Of a DNA stretch of 64,000 nucleotides, positions 32,916-41,513 are shown in pieces (the stretch's first letter is position 1; each line of letters opens with the position of its first letter). The stretch comes from CANMIH01 sp049116335. Lineage in GTDB: Bacteria > Pseudomonadota > Alphaproteobacteria > Rhodobacterales > Rhodobacteraceae. Location of the stretch: positions 124,001-188,000 of the forward strand of contig JAGDYZ010000012.1 of assembly GCA_049116335.1 (NCBI GenBank). Reading direction: 5' to 3'. The notes under the pieces are model-generated. The model was not told where the DNA came from, made no database searches, and saw nothing but the letters and a program-made list of their open reading frames with translations. Position numbers and translations under genes: made by a program.

Positions 32916-33414
32916 GTGCAAAGGGAGCCAGAAGCAGCCCCCAAAGCGTGATGAACACCCCAAACACGAGTTTGAGACCGGCCCAGCCCGCGACAAAGCC
33001 AGTTCCAGCAAAAACCGCACCTTCAAAACTTGCCGGAACAGCGGGTTCAAAGGTGGCATAGGCTTTGCCAGCCACTCCGCGGTCGCCCATATGGGTGGCC
33101 AGTTTCGCACGCATAAAGGGCCCCGCCCCTTCTAAAGTTTGCAGCGCGTCACTGAGCACTCCCAGACGCGCCACCTGAGCCGTCATGTTCTGCGCTTGCG
33201 TCTGCGCGCGGGGCCCTTCTTTGGCCAAAGCCGCAATATAGCTCGCAAGCGTTTCGCCCTGCGTCGCCGCATCCGCTTCGTATGTGGCAACCACATCGCG
33301 AAGTTCATCTACAGCGCCACCGAGACGTTGCATATACTGCTGCGAAAACTCGGGGAACTGCGAGAAGCCTACCGCCCCGGCAAGCCCCCCTGCCATTGTC
33401 AACATGCGCAACAT
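32899..33414 (-). CDS. DUF2937 membrane protein
   Basis: A 171-residue protein. It has an N-terminal hydrophobic segment (MLRMLTMAGGLAGAVGFSQF), a long helical, glutamine/alanine-rich middle (YMQRLGGAVDELRDVVATYE) and a C-terminal helix (FGVFITLWGLLLAPFARKK). This is the DUF2937 pattern of predicted inner-membrane proteins. Its job is unknown. The MerR gene is just upstream on the same strand (20 nt), so the pair may be cotranscribed. Confidence 0.82.
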   Translation of the reverse strand: MLRMLTMAGGLAGAVGFSQFPEFSQQYMQRLGGAVDELRDVVATYEADAATQGETLASYIAALAKEGPRAQTQAQNMTAQVARLGVLSDALQTLEGAGPFMRAKLATHMGDRGVAGKAYATFEPAVPASFEGAVFAGTGFVAGWAGLKLVFGVFITLWGLLLAPFARKKAG

Positions 33415-33434
33415 ATTCCGATCCCCTGCCCGTC

Positions 33435-33791
33435 TCAGATCTGATCAAGCTGCAACGGGCAGGCCTGTTCGATCCGTGTTTCAATCACTCTACGGATCTC
33501 TTCCATTCCGGCAATCTTGGCATCAATCTCTGCAAGCTTTTGGCGAAGAAGCGCCCGCACCTCATCTTCTCCGAGCGAGCCGCGCATCTGCACAAGCAGA
33601 GCCCGGATATCGGCAAGCGAAAATCCCAGAACCTGCGCCTGTCGAATTAAGGTCACCACACGTTCCTGCCGCGGGTCAAAGTCACGATACCCGTTGTTGC
33701 GACGCACGGACGAGATCAACCCTTCGCGCTCATACAGACGAAGCGTATCGCGGCTGATCCCGCAGCGCTCTGCCAATTCTCCAATACGCAT
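33435..33791 (-). CDS. MerR-family regulator
   Basis: A 118-residue protein. The N-terminal winged helix (MRIGELAERCGISRDTLRLY, YEREGLISSVRRNNGYRDFD) is followed by a dimerisation helix (residues ~80-110). Only one cysteine lies in the C-terminal region (EQACPLQL), so it lacks the cysteine pair of CueR/ZntR metal sensors; it may bind an organic ligand or sense redox. It diverges from the 139-residue membrane gene, whose promoter has the MerR-type long spacer. Confidence 0.92.
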   Translation of the reverse strand: MRIGELAERCGISRDTLRLYEREGLISSVRRNNGYRDFDPRQERVVTLIRQAQVLGFSLADIRALLVQMRGSLGEDEVRALLRQKLAEIDAKIAGMEEIRRVIETRIEQACPLQLDQI

Positions 33792-33800
33792 GAAACCTCC

Positions 33801-33831
33801 TTGACCTTAGACCGCACTCCAAGGTTTATAG
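33801..33831 (+). promoter_or_regulatory. MerR-type promoter/operator with 19-bp spacer
   Basis: TTGACC (-35, 33801-33806) and TTATAG (-10, 33826-33831) are separated by 19 bp. The spacer overlaps an inverted repeat ACCTT...AAGGT (33804-33808 with 33821-33825) centred between the hexamers. This is the hallmark of promoters that MerR proteins activate by twisting DNA. It points to the gene at 33863. Confidence 0.75.
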
Positions 33832-33862
33832 CCTGCGACATTCGAAACAAAGGAAAACTCGA

Positions 33863-34282
33863 ATGTTATCTCAAGATACCATGTACCGTCTCAACCGGGT
33901 CTCTGCGCTTTATGATGTGATCGTAACCTGGCCCTTTGCGACCCCGTTTACCATTGGCCTATTTTTCTGGGCCGTTGGCCACCTCCACGCCGCCGCCGGC
34001 TGGGCCCCTTTGCCAGAGCTCAGTGTTTTTGGTGTGTTGTTTGGCAATTTCTTTGGAACGGTAGTGTTGATCTGGTCCGCCGTCCGCCTTCACCTCAAAG
34101 ATCTGCGCCTCATGCGGTACGATGCATTGGGTCGCTGGCTGTTCTCGGCCTGGATGTTGAACGCCGCTCTGAACGGCGCCAGCCCTGTGATCTGGATTTT
34201 TATCGCAATTGAGCTAAGCTTTGCGGTGTTGCAATCCCTGCCTGCCAAAGAAAAAGGGCGACCCGAGGCCGCCCTTTCCTAA
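33863..34282 (+). CDS. Four-helix membrane protein, likely MerR target (139 aa)
   Basis: I do not recognise a named family. It is hydrophobic with about four segments (residues ~20-38, 55-72, 98-112, 113-126), an amphipathic start (MLSQDTMYRLNRVSALYD) and a basic, soluble tail. AAAGGAAAA lies upstream of the ATG. Its promoter has the MerR architecture, so it is probably switched on by the divergent MerR protein. Its last codons contain the proS terminator of the opposite strand. Confidence 0.72.
   Translation: MLSQDTMYRLNRVSALYDVIVTWPFATPFTIGLFFWAVGHLHAAAGWAPLPELSVFGVLFGNFFGTVVLIWSAVRLHLKDLRLMRYDALGRWLFSAWMLNAALNGASPVIWIFIAIELSFAVLQSLPAKEKGRPEAALS
34248..34277 (-). terminator. Rho-independent terminator of proS
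   Basis: AAAGGGCG and CGCCCTTT (34253-34260 with 34270-34277), followed on the minus strand by TTTTTCTTTG. It lies inside the last codons of the converging membrane-protein gene. Confidence 0.85.
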
Positions 34283-34297
34283 CAGAATGTCGTCAAA

Positions 34298-35650
34298 TCA
34301 CAGGCCGCGCACGTGGTGCTTGGCATAGATCTCGGCGACTTTGGCCACCGCCTGTTCCGGTGTGAGCTCTTCGCTCTCGCCGGTCCGACGCGAGGTCAGT
34401 TCAACCACACCATTTTTCAACCCACGCGGGCCAACGGTGATGCGCCATGGCAGACCGATCAGATCCATGGTCGCGAATTTGCCACCGGCCCGTTCTTTAC
34501 GGTCGTCATAGAGCGGCTCAAGGCCCAGCGCCTCAAAGCTTTTCTCCAGAGCCTCACAGGCTGCATCCGCCTCTTCGTCACCCTGCTTGAGGTTCACGAT
34601 ACCTACGTGGAACGGCGTCACACCCTCAGGCCAGATGATGCCTTTGTCGTCGTGCGAGGCCTCGATGATGGCGCCCAGCAGACGCGACACACCAATGCCG
34701 TGCGAGCCCATGTGAACCGGCGTCGGTTTGCCATCCGGCCCCTGTACGGTGGCGTTCATCGCCTCCGAATACTTGGTGCCAAAGTAGAAGATCTGACCAA
34801 CCTCGATACCACGGGCGACGCGGCGGCGCTCTTCTGGGACCTGATCGAACAGCGCTTCGTCATGGGTTTCATCGGTGCGGGCATAACGCGAGGTGAACTC
34901 TTCCAGAACCGCCTGACACTGTTCAACACTGTCAAAATCAATCTCGCGATCGCCAAAGGTCAGATCGGTCACTTCGCTGTCGTAGAAGACCTCGGATTCA
35001 CCGGTGTCTGCCAGAACAAGGAATTCATGAGTGTCGTCGCCACCAATCGGACCGGAATCGGCCCGCATCGGGATCGCCTGCAGGCCCATACGCTCATAGG
35101 TGCGCAGATAGCTGACCAGGTGACGGTTATAGGCGTGCAGCGCATCTTCTTTGGTCAGATCAAAGTTATAACCGTCTTTCATGTAAAATTCGCGGCCCCG
35201 CATCACGCCAAAGCGCGGACGGATTTCATCGCGGAATTTCCACTGGATCTGATAGAGGGTCAGTGGCAGATCTTTGTAAGACGCCACATTGCTGCGAAAC
35301 ACATCGGTGAAGAGCTCTTCTGCGGTAGGCGAAAACAGCATGTCGCGGTCATGACGGTCCTTCATGCGCAGCATTTCTTCGCCATAACCGTCATAACGGC
35401 CCGACTCACGCCATAGGTCTGCGGTTTGCAAAGTAGGCATGAGCATCGGGATGTGACCGGCTTTGGCCTGTTCTTCGTGGATGATGTTCTCGATCTTACG
35501 CAGAACTTTGAACCCCATGGGCAGCCAGGAATAGATCCCCGCAGACTGCTGTTTGATCATACCAGCCCGCAGCATGTAGCGGTGGCTGACGATCTGCGCC
35601 TCAGACGGCGTTTCCTTGAGAACGGGCAGGAAGTAACGGGATAGGCGCAT
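34298..35650 (-). CDS. proS: Proline--tRNA ligase (short, editing-domain-free type)
   Basis: A 450-residue class II synthetase. MRLSRYFLPVLKETPSEAQI starts the protein, motif 2 is YQIQWKFRDEIRPRFGVMRG, motif 3 is GSHGIGVSRLLGAIIE, and the C-terminal anticodon domain includes GIVNLKQGDEEADAACEAL. At this length the INS editing domain of the ~570-residue type is absent, as is typical in alphaproteobacteria. GAGG lies six bases before the ATG at 35650. Confidence 0.96.
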   Translation of the reverse strand: MRLSRYFLPVLKETPSEAQIVSHRYMLRAGMIKQQSAGIYSWLPMGFKVLRKIENIIHEEQAKAGHIPMLMPTLQTADLWRESGRYDGYGEEMLRMKDRHDRDMLFSPTAEELFTDVFRSNVASYKDLPLTLYQIQWKFRDEIRPRFGVMRGREFYMKDGYNFDLTKEDALHAYNRHLVSYLRTYERMGLQAIPMRADSGPIGGDDTHEFLVLADTGESEVFYDSEVTDLTFGDREIDFDSVEQCQAVLEEFTSRYARTDETHDEALFDQVPEERRRVARGIEVGQIFYFGTKYSEAMNATVQGPDGKPTPVHMGSHGIGVSRLLGAIIEASHDDKGIIWPEGVTPFHVGIVNLKQGDEEADAACEALEKSFEALGLEPLYDDRKERAGGKFATMDLIGLPWRITVGPRGLKNGVVELTSRRTGESEELTPEQAVAKVAEIYAKHHVRGL

Positions 35651-35803
35651 AAGGACCCTCAGTGGACAAGCTGTTTTTCTGCGTTTTGGGCCATGAGGCG
35701 GTTCAATGCAAGAGATCACAGCATTTCACGGCTTCGTGATGGACGTGACCCAAACCGCCAGAGCCGGCGTAACCGGCATACAACAGGTTGAGAGGACACT
35801 CTG

Positions 35804-36316
35804 ATGACGTTTAAATCTACATGCATTGCCGCCGCCCTGACACTTGCAGGTCTCACAGCCACCGCTCAGGCAAACACTATTGTCGACATTGCCGCCGGTG
35901 ACGAACGGTTCAGTACCTTGGTGGCAGCGGTGACTGCCGCGGGTCTGGCGGATACTTTGGCAGGCCCCGGCCCCTTTACGGTTTACGCTCCGGTGAATGA
36001 CGCCTTTGCAGCCTTACCCGAAGGAACGGTCGAAACACTTCTGAAGCCAGAGAACAAAGATAAACTCACCAATGTTTTGCTCTATCACGTCGACGACCGC
36101 AAATTGAGCGCCGCTGATTTCCCTTCGGGTTCAACCTATTTCAAACCCGTTTTGGCCTCAGAACGCCTCTGCATCACTGCCGGGTCTGGTGTTTCCATCG
36201 CGGATGGTACGGGTGATACGGCGAATGTCGTGATTGCAGACATCGTTGCGGACAACGGCATCATCCACGTGATTGATAAGGTGCTTTTGCCGGGGACACG
36301 CCCTGCGTGCCACTAA
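35804..36316 (+). CDS. Secreted fasciclin (FAS1) domain protein
   Basis: A 170-residue protein. A signal peptide (MTFKSTCIAAALTLAGLTAT, cleavage near AQA) precedes one FAS1 domain with the H1 motif FTVYAPVNDAFAALPEGTVE and the H2 motif NGIIHVIDKVLLP. Fasciclin proteins mediate adhesion or surface interactions; the bacterial role is not settled. Two cysteines (RLCITAGS and PACH) may pair. It is a single-gene unit closed by a terminator. Confidence 0.92.
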   Translation: MTFKSTCIAAALTLAGLTATAQANTIVDIAAGDERFSTLVAAVTAAGLADTLAGPGPFTVYAPVNDAFAALPEGTVETLLKPENKDKLTNVLLYHVDDRKLSAADFPSGSTYFKPVLASERLCITAGSGVSIADGTGDTANVVIADIVADNGIIHVIDKVLLPGTRPACH

Positions 36317-36339
36317 CGGCACGACGAGCATGAACACGG

Positions 36340-36371
36340 CGGACGGTCCATATTTGGGCCGTCCGTTTTGT
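36340..36371 (+). terminator. Rho-independent terminator of the fasciclin gene
   Basis: CGGACGG-TCCA...TGGG-CCGTCCG (36340-36365) followed by TTTTGTTT. Confidence 0.87.
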
Positions 36372-36749
36372 TTAGGATCTGGCCTGACGCCGGGCAAAAA
36401 GATGCGCCAGCAGCGGAAAGCCCAGAAACAGCACCCATTGCGGTTGGATCCACAGGTTGTCCAGCCACAGGATCCCACCGGTTAGAAACAACCCGGCCCA
36501 GCCCAGTTGGAGCAAGGTCGTAAAGGCCAAAAGATCACGATTGGGCCGAACAGCAAGCCGCAGATAGGCAAGGGCCAGCACGCCCAGAACCACGGTGACC
36601 GCGTGCCAGAGCACCCAGCCCATCACACGCAGATCCCCCTCTGGCAGAATGGTTCCAAAGGGCTCGGAATACTGTGGTCCGCCTCCAAACACATGCAGGC
36701 ACAGGGTCATAGCCATCGCAAAGGCAAGAGCGAGAAAGGAACGGGACAT
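36372..36749 (-). CDS. Four-helix membrane protein divergent from a TetR gene (125 aa)
   Basis: I do not recognise the family. It is a small hydrophobic protein (MSRSFLALAFAMAMTLCLHV start) with about four membrane segments, ending RRQARS. The ATG at 36749 has GGAG seven bases upstream; the longer in-frame reading would run through the TetR gene. It faces the TetR gene across 90 nt holding two identical operator sites, which strongly suggests TetR control. Confidence 0.75.
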   Translation of the reverse strand: MSRSFLALAFAMAMTLCLHVFGGGPQYSEPFGTILPEGDLRVMGWVLWHAVTVVLGVLALAYLRLAVRPNRDLLAFTTLLQLGWAGLFLTGGILWLDNLWIQPQWVLFLGFPLLAHLFARRQARS

Positions 36750-36772
36750 GAGGTTTCTCCGATACATTGATT

Positions 36773-36790
36773 CCATACGCTTACGTATGG
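36773..36790. promoter_or_regulatory. TetR operator 1
   Basis: CCATACG-CTTA-CGTATGG, a perfect 7-4-7 inverted repeat. Its centre (36781.5) is exactly 42 bp from that of operator 2. Confidence 0.8.
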
Positions 36791-36814
36791 TTTGAAATAT
36801 ACGCTGGAAAGAGT

Positions 36815-36832
36815 CAATACGCACCCGTATGG
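36815..36832. promoter_or_regulatory. TetR operator 2
   Basis: CAATACG-CACC-CGTATGG, the same inverted repeat as operator 1 with one base changed in the left arm. It lies eight bases before the TetR start. Confidence 0.78.
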
Positions 36833-36839
36833 TCGCCAC

Positions 36840-37391
36840 ATGACCAAACCCAGATTGTCTCAGGAAGATTGGATTGCAGCGGGCTTTCGCGCGCTTGCCA
36901 AAGGCGGCCCCGCAGCCCTGCGTGCCGAAGCCATTGCGCGTGATCTCAAAACCACCAAAGGCTCGTTTTATTGGCACTTTAAAGATCTGCCCGCGTTCAA
37001 ATCTGCCATGCTGCAGTTCTGGGCCGAACGTGCAACCACCACGATCATTGACCGGCTGGCGCCCCTGTCCCCCGGGTTGCCCCGACTTGAGGCGCTGATC
37101 GACGTGGCATCAGAGACACCTGAGGAATTTGGCGGCACCGCCGTCGAACCCGCCATCCGCGACTGGGCCCGCTATGACGCAGAGGCGGCTCAGCTGCTGC
37201 AACAGGCCGATGACGCCCGCACTGCCTATCTTGCACAGGAGCTCGCCCACATTGGGGTGCGTGATGCAGAGGCCGCGCGGCTTTTTTACGCCGCCCATCT
37301 GGGACTTGAGCAGCTTTCCGCAACACAGGCTGACACCGGGCGCAAGGCACGTTATCTGTTGCTGAACTTGATGCAATCCCTCAGACCGTAA
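36840..37391 (+). CDS. TetR-family regulator
   Basis: A 183-residue protein with an N-terminal helix-turn-helix: EDWIAAGFRALAKGGPAALR, then EAIARDLKTTKGSFYWHFKD, the classic TetR signature. The C-terminal ligand domain is unique, so the inducer is unknown. The ATG at 36840 follows operator 2 directly. It is likely autoregulated, as TetR repressors usually are. The AI-2E gene follows after 46 nt on the same strand. Confidence 0.9.
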   Translation: MTKPRLSQEDWIAAGFRALAKGGPAALRAEAIARDLKTTKGSFYWHFKDLPAFKSAMLQFWAERATTTIIDRLAPLSPGLPRLEALIDVASETPEEFGGTAVEPAIRDWARYDAEAAQLLQQADDARTAYLAQELAHIGVRDAEAARLFYAAHLGLEQLSATQADTGRKARYLLLNLMQSLRP

Positions 37392-37437
37392 GGTCACGGA
37401 ATTGCAGGACACCGATTAGAATCCTCAGGGAGCGCAC

Positions 37438-38505
37438 ATGCCACTGCCCGTCGAAAAACAAGCCCAATACTGGGGCATCAGTGCTGCGGTTGGGGCGCTG
37501 ATTTTGTGGTTTCTTGGCGATGTTCTATTGCCCTTCGTGATAGGCGCCGCAATCGCATATTTTCTCGACCCTGTTGCGGATCGCATTGAGAACATGGGTT
37601 TTTCACGCACCGCCGCAACCGGGATCATCACAGTGATCTGTCTTTTGGTCGTGATTATCCTTGTCCTTGCGATTATTCCAACCCTCGTCAATCAGGCGGT
37701 CTCGCTGTTCAACGTGGCGCCCACCCTGTTTGCCGACCTACAGGCCTTTCTGGCAGAGCGCTTTCCCAGTCTAATCAACGAAGAGAGCGCGCTGCGTCAG
37801 GCGCTTGGCAATATAGGGCAACTGATTCAGTCCAAAGGCGGCGAGTTGGTCAATACCATTCTCAACTCAGCCTTTTCGGTACTCAACTGGATTATGCTGC
37901 TGGTGATTTCGCCGGTGGTGGCGGTTTATCTGCTATTGGATTGGGATCGGATGATCGCCCGCATCGATGAACTTGTCCCGATGGACCATGTTTCAACGGT
38001 GCGGCGGCTTGCCAAAGAGGTTGACACCGTTCTGGCGGGTTTCGTGCGCGGCATGGGTTCGGTCTGCATGATCCTTGGCACCTATTACGCCATTGCACTT
38101 TGGCTTGTTGGGCTGAACTTTGGTCTTGTTGTCGGCGTGGTCGCCGGGCTGCTGACCTTTATTCCCTACGTCGGTTCGCTGGTCGGCGGGGTTCTCGCCA
38201 TTGGTCTGGCTCTGTTCCAATTCTGGGGCGAATGGCATTGGATTGCCCTAGTTGCTGCGATCTTCCTGTCTGGTCAGGCAGTCGAGGGCAACTTCCTCAC
38301 CCCCCGTCTTGTCGGGAAATCAGTGGGGCTGCATCCCGTCTGGCTCTTGCTGGCCCTGTCGGTGTTTGGCTCACTCTTTGGGTTCATTGGTATGTTGATT
38401 GCCGTGCCTCTGGCCGCGTCACTCGGAGTGCTGGCACGTTTCGCAACCGAACAGTATAAGGGCGGTCGCCTGTATCGCGGTATTGTCGGGCGCGAGGACA
38501 CGTAA
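37438..38505 (+). CDS. AI-2E family transporter (PerM-like)
   Basis: A 355-residue inner-membrane protein with about eight helices. The start PVEKQAQYWGISAAVGALIL, the gap region DWDRMIARIDELVPMDHVST and the conserved FIPYVGSLVGGVLAIG and GHFLTPRLVG-like NFLTPRLVGKSVGLHP are characteristic. Despite the family name, the substrates of most members are unknown. The stop and the hdaA start are adjacent (zero gap), so the two are cotranscribed. Confidence 0.9.
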   Translation: MPLPVEKQAQYWGISAAVGALILWFLGDVLLPFVIGAAIAYFLDPVADRIENMGFSRTAATGIITVICLLVVIILVLAIIPTLVNQAVSLFNVAPTLFADLQAFLAERFPSLINEESALRQALGNIGQLIQSKGGELVNTILNSAFSVLNWIMLLVISPVVAVYLLLDWDRMIARIDELVPMDHVSTVRRLAKEVDTVLAGFVRGMGSVCMILGTYYAIALWLVGLNFGLVVGVVAGLLTFIPYVGSLVGGVLAIGLALFQFWGEWHWIALVAAIFLSGQAVEGNFLTPRLVGKSVGLHPVWLLLALSVFGSLFGFIGMLIAVPLAASLGVLARFATEQYKGGRLYRGIVGREDT

Positions 38506-39189
38506 ATGAGCCAAGAACAACTGCAAATGCCCCTGCCCGTGCGAACGGCGCGGGGTCGTGAAGATTTCTTTGTCAGCGAATCGAATGCGCTGGCGGTTGC
38601 TCTTGTGGAAGGTTGGAAAAACTGGCCGGCCATGAAAATGGTTCTGTCAGGTCAACCCGGGTCCGGTAAAACCCATCTCGCACATGTCTGGGCCGCTCTC
38701 TCTGGCGCTCAGATTGTTGCCGCCAAGGATTTGCCCACGCAGGACATCCCCGCTCTGGCCGCGACGCCCATTGTGGTTGAGGATATTGATGAAATTGCGG
38801 GTGACCGCGAGATTGAAGAAATCCTGTTCCACCTCCACAACATGGCGCTGGCCCAGGGCAATGCTTTGATGCTGACCGGGGCGCAACCACCCAACCACTG
38901 GCCCTTGAGCATCCCAGACCTCAAAAGCCGCATGATGGGCGCGCAGGCGGCCTCGCTCACCGGGCCAGATGACCGACTGTTGGCGGCAATCCTTGTGAAG
39001 CTTTTTGCCGATCGGCAAATTGTGCCCACCATGGATGTCATCCCCTATCTGCTCCGCCAGATGCCGCGCAGCTATGGCGCGGCCAAGGGTATCGTCGAGG
39101 CGTTGGACAAAGCCGCGCTTGGGCGCAGCGGCGGGGTCAACCGCCCCCTTGCGGTTCAAGTGATGGCCCAGCTTGCGCAAGAGCGTTAG
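38506..39189 (+). CDS. hdaA: DnaA-related replication regulator HdaA
   Basis: A 227-residue AAA+ protein of the DnaA/Hda group without the DNA-binding domain of DnaA. A sliding-clamp motif QLQMPL is at residues 5-10, Walker A is GQPGSGKTHL (~49-58), Walker B is VVEDID, and the sensor I/arginine-finger area is near LKSRMMGAQAA. Hda with the clamp converts DnaA-ATP to DnaA-ADP and so limits initiation. It starts directly after the AI-2E stop and precedes ppk by 86 nt, a common Rhodobacterales order. Confidence 0.93.
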   Translation: MSQEQLQMPLPVRTARGREDFFVSESNALAVALVEGWKNWPAMKMVLSGQPGSGKTHLAHVWAALSGAQIVAAKDLPTQDIPALAATPIVVEDIDEIAGDREIEEILFHLHNMALAQGNALMLTGAQPPNHWPLSIPDLKSRMMGAQAASLTGPDDRLLAAILVKLFADRQIVPTMDVIPYLLRQMPRSYGAAKGIVEALDKAALGRSGGVNRPLAVQVMAQLAQER

Positions 39190-39249
39190 GGCGTGCAAGA
39201 TGCGGTGACGCAAAACGAAACGGTGTTTTGATCTCCGTCATGAAAGTTT

Positions 39250-39265
39250 TGCATTCTCTAATGCA
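39250..39265. repeat. Inverted repeat in the ppk leader
   Basis: TGCATT-CTCT-AATGCA, a perfect 6-4-6 inverted repeat 11 bp before the preferred ppk start. It may be an operator or a leader hairpin. Confidence 0.4.
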
Positions 39266-39275
39266 TAAGCCGGAT

Positions 39276-41447
39276 ATGACCCAAGCAGACTTTCTCAAAT
39301 CCCCACGCCCCGCCCCTGTTGAACTCGAAGATTTTGACGCCACCGGCCCCGGTCGGTTTCACAACCGTGAGCTCAGCTGGCTTGGCTTCAACTGGCGCGT
39401 CTTAGAGGAAGCGGAAAACCCACGTGTGCCTTTGCTGGAACGGATGCGGTTTCTGTCAATTTCTGCGGCCAACCTTGATGAGTTTTTCACCGTACGAGTT
39501 GCGGGGCTTCGTGAATTGGCCCGTGCAGGCAACACCACACCCGCGGCAGATGGCTTGACGCCCGCCAAACAGCTTTCGCTGATTGATCAGGACGCACGCC
39601 GGTTGATGCAGGAACAGCTGCGGGTTCTGAGCGATCTTCGTAGCTTGATGGAAGCCGAAAACATCAGCATCGTGTCGCGGGAGGATCTGACCAAAACCGA
39701 CACGGAATTTCTAGCCGATGCTTTCCTCGATCAGGTGTTTCCGGTTCTGTCACCTCTGGCCATTGACCCGGCCCACCCGTTCCCCTTCATTGCCAACATG
39801 GGCTATTGCCTTGCGCTTCAGTTAGAGCGCAATCGCGACCATCGCCCGCTTCAGGCCCTGTTGCCAATCCCGCAGCAGATTGACCGCTTTATGCGCTTGC
39901 CTGCTGAGGCCGGGACGCACCGATTCATCCTGCTAGAAGATGTGCTGCTGCTCCATATCGACAGCCTGTTCCCCGGGTATAAAGCGCTCCATCATTTTGG
40001 ATTCCGCGTACTGCGCGACAGCGACCTTGAGGTTGAGGAGGAAGCCGAAGATCTGGTGCGCGAATTTGAAGTTGCGTTGAAACGCCGCCGCCGGGGTGAG
40101 GTTATCCGGTTGACCATCAGCGCCGGTGCCCCTGAAGGACTGCGCGAGATTGTCATGGAAGAGCTTGGCGTGGACGACGCCGAAGTGACCGAAATTGATG
40201 GTTTGATTGGTCTCGAAGACACCAAAGAACTGGTGATTGACGATCGGCCCGATCTGCTGTGGCCAGTGTTCACACCCCGTGTTCCAGAGCGGGTTCAGGA
40301 CCACGACGGCAATATGTTTGAAGCCATCAAACAAAAAGACATGCTGCTTCACCACCCCTATGAAACCTTTGATATGGTGGTGCGTTTTCTGCGACAGGCG
40401 GCCATGGATCCTCATGTCGTTGCGATCAAACAGACCCTCTACCGCACGTCAAAGAAATCACCGATTGTCGAAGCCCTTTGCGAAGCGGCAGAAGACGGGA
40501 AATCGGTCACGGCCCTGGTCGAACTGAAGGCCCGTTTTGACGAGGCCGCCAACATTCGTCAGTCGCGCCGACTTGAACGCGCGGGCGCACATGTGGTCTA
40601 TGGATTTCTCGAATGGAAAACCCACGCCAAAATCAGCCAGGTGGTGCGCCGCGAAGGTGACAAGCTGGTGACCTACACCCATTGGGGCACCGGAAACTAC
40701 CACCCGATCACGGCGAAAGTTTACACAGACCTGAGCTTTTTCACCTGTGATGCCTCACTGGGGCGCGATGCGGCCAAGCTGTTCAACTACCTGTCGGGCT
40801 ATGCCAAACCCGAGGGGCTCGAAAACCTGCGTTTCTCACCCCACACGTTGAAATCCGGCATGCTCGATTTGATTGAGGCCGAGATGGATCACGCCCGGAA
40901 CGGGCGACCGGCCCAGATCTGGCTGAAGGTGAATTCGCTGATCGACCCTGACATGATCGACGCGCTTTATAGCGCAAGTCAGGCTGGCGTGCAGATTGAT
41001 CTGGTTGTGCGCGGGATTTGTGGTCTGCGCCCCGGCGTCAAAGGCCTGTCCGACAACATTCGAGTCAAATCGATTGTCGGGCGCTTTCTCGAGCATTCGC
41101 GGATCATCTGTTTTGGCAATGGCCATGGCCTTCCGCATCGCGAAGCGCGGGTCTTTATGTCTTCTGCGGATTGGATGGGTCGCAATCTCAATCGCCGTAT
41201 TGAAACCGGCGTTGAAATCAACAACCCCACGGTCAAAGCCCAGATCGTCAGTCAGGTTATGGCCGCCAATCTGGCGGATACGGCACAAAGCTGGGTGATG
41301 GAGCCGGATGGCAAATTCACCCGGCATGCCATTCCTACCGGTGAGCGCGCCTTTAACTGTCACCGTTTTTTCATGGAGAACCCATCACTTTCCGGGCGAG
41401 GGTCGGCGGCTGACGCTGATGTGCCGCAGCTGACACACAAAGATTAG
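39276..41447 (+). CDS. ppk: Polyphosphate kinase 1
   Basis: A 723-residue Ppk1. It reversibly polymerises the gamma-phosphate of ATP into polyphosphate. Seen: RFHNRELSWLGFNWRVLEEA near the start, HPYETFDMVVRFLRQAAMDP, the autophosphorylated histidine region WKTHAKISQVVRREGD, and THWGTGNYHPITAKVYTDLS. Ends with a PLD-like C-terminal domain. The start MTQADF at 39276 is my choice; ATGs at 39240 and 39261 are possible, but no start has a clear ribosome site. ppx follows after a terminator. Confidence 0.95.
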   Translation: MTQADFLKSPRPAPVELEDFDATGPGRFHNRELSWLGFNWRVLEEAENPRVPLLERMRFLSISAANLDEFFTVRVAGLRELARAGNTTPAADGLTPAKQLSLIDQDARRLMQEQLRVLSDLRSLMEAENISIVSREDLTKTDTEFLADAFLDQVFPVLSPLAIDPAHPFPFIANMGYCLALQLERNRDHRPLQALLPIPQQIDRFMRLPAEAGTHRFILLEDVLLLHIDSLFPGYKALHHFGFRVLRDSDLEVEEEAEDLVREFEVALKRRRRGEVIRLTISAGAPEGLREIVMEELGVDDAEVTEIDGLIGLEDTKELVIDDRPDLLWPVFTPRVPERVQDHDGNMFEAIKQKDMLLHHPYETFDMVVRFLRQAAMDPHVVAIKQTLYRTSKKSPIVEALCEAAEDGKSVTALVELKARFDEAANIRQSRRLERAGAHVVYGFLEWKTHAKISQVVRREGDKLVTYTHWGTGNYHPITAKVYTDLSFFTCDASLGRDAAKLFNYLSGYAKPEGLENLRFSPHTLKSGMLDLIEAEMDHARNGRPAQIWLKVNSLIDPDMIDALYSASQAGVQIDLVVRGICGLRPGVKGLSDNIRVKSIVGRFLEHSRIICFGNGHGLPHREARVFMSSADWMGRNLNRRIETGVEINNPTVKAQIVSQVMAANLADTAQSWVMEPDGKFTRHAIPTGERAFNCHRFFMENPSLSGRGSAADADVPQLTHKD

Positions 41448-41476
41448 CCCGCGCGCTCGCCGCAATAATCGATCTG

Positions 41477-41513
41477 ACGCCGCCCAAGCTTTGACTTGAG
41501 GCGGCGTTATTTT
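41477..41513 (+). terminator. Rho-independent terminator of ppk
   Basis: ACGCCGCC-CAAG pairs with CTTG-(A)-GGCGGCGT with one bulged base, then TTATTTTTC. It separates ppk from ppx, so ppx has its own promoter. Confidence 0.8.

Noticed and set aside
34313..35416. A 367-codon open frame on the plus strand opposite proS
   Set aside because: It is the antisense reading of proS; long antisense frames are common in GC-rich synthetase genes and it has no family match.
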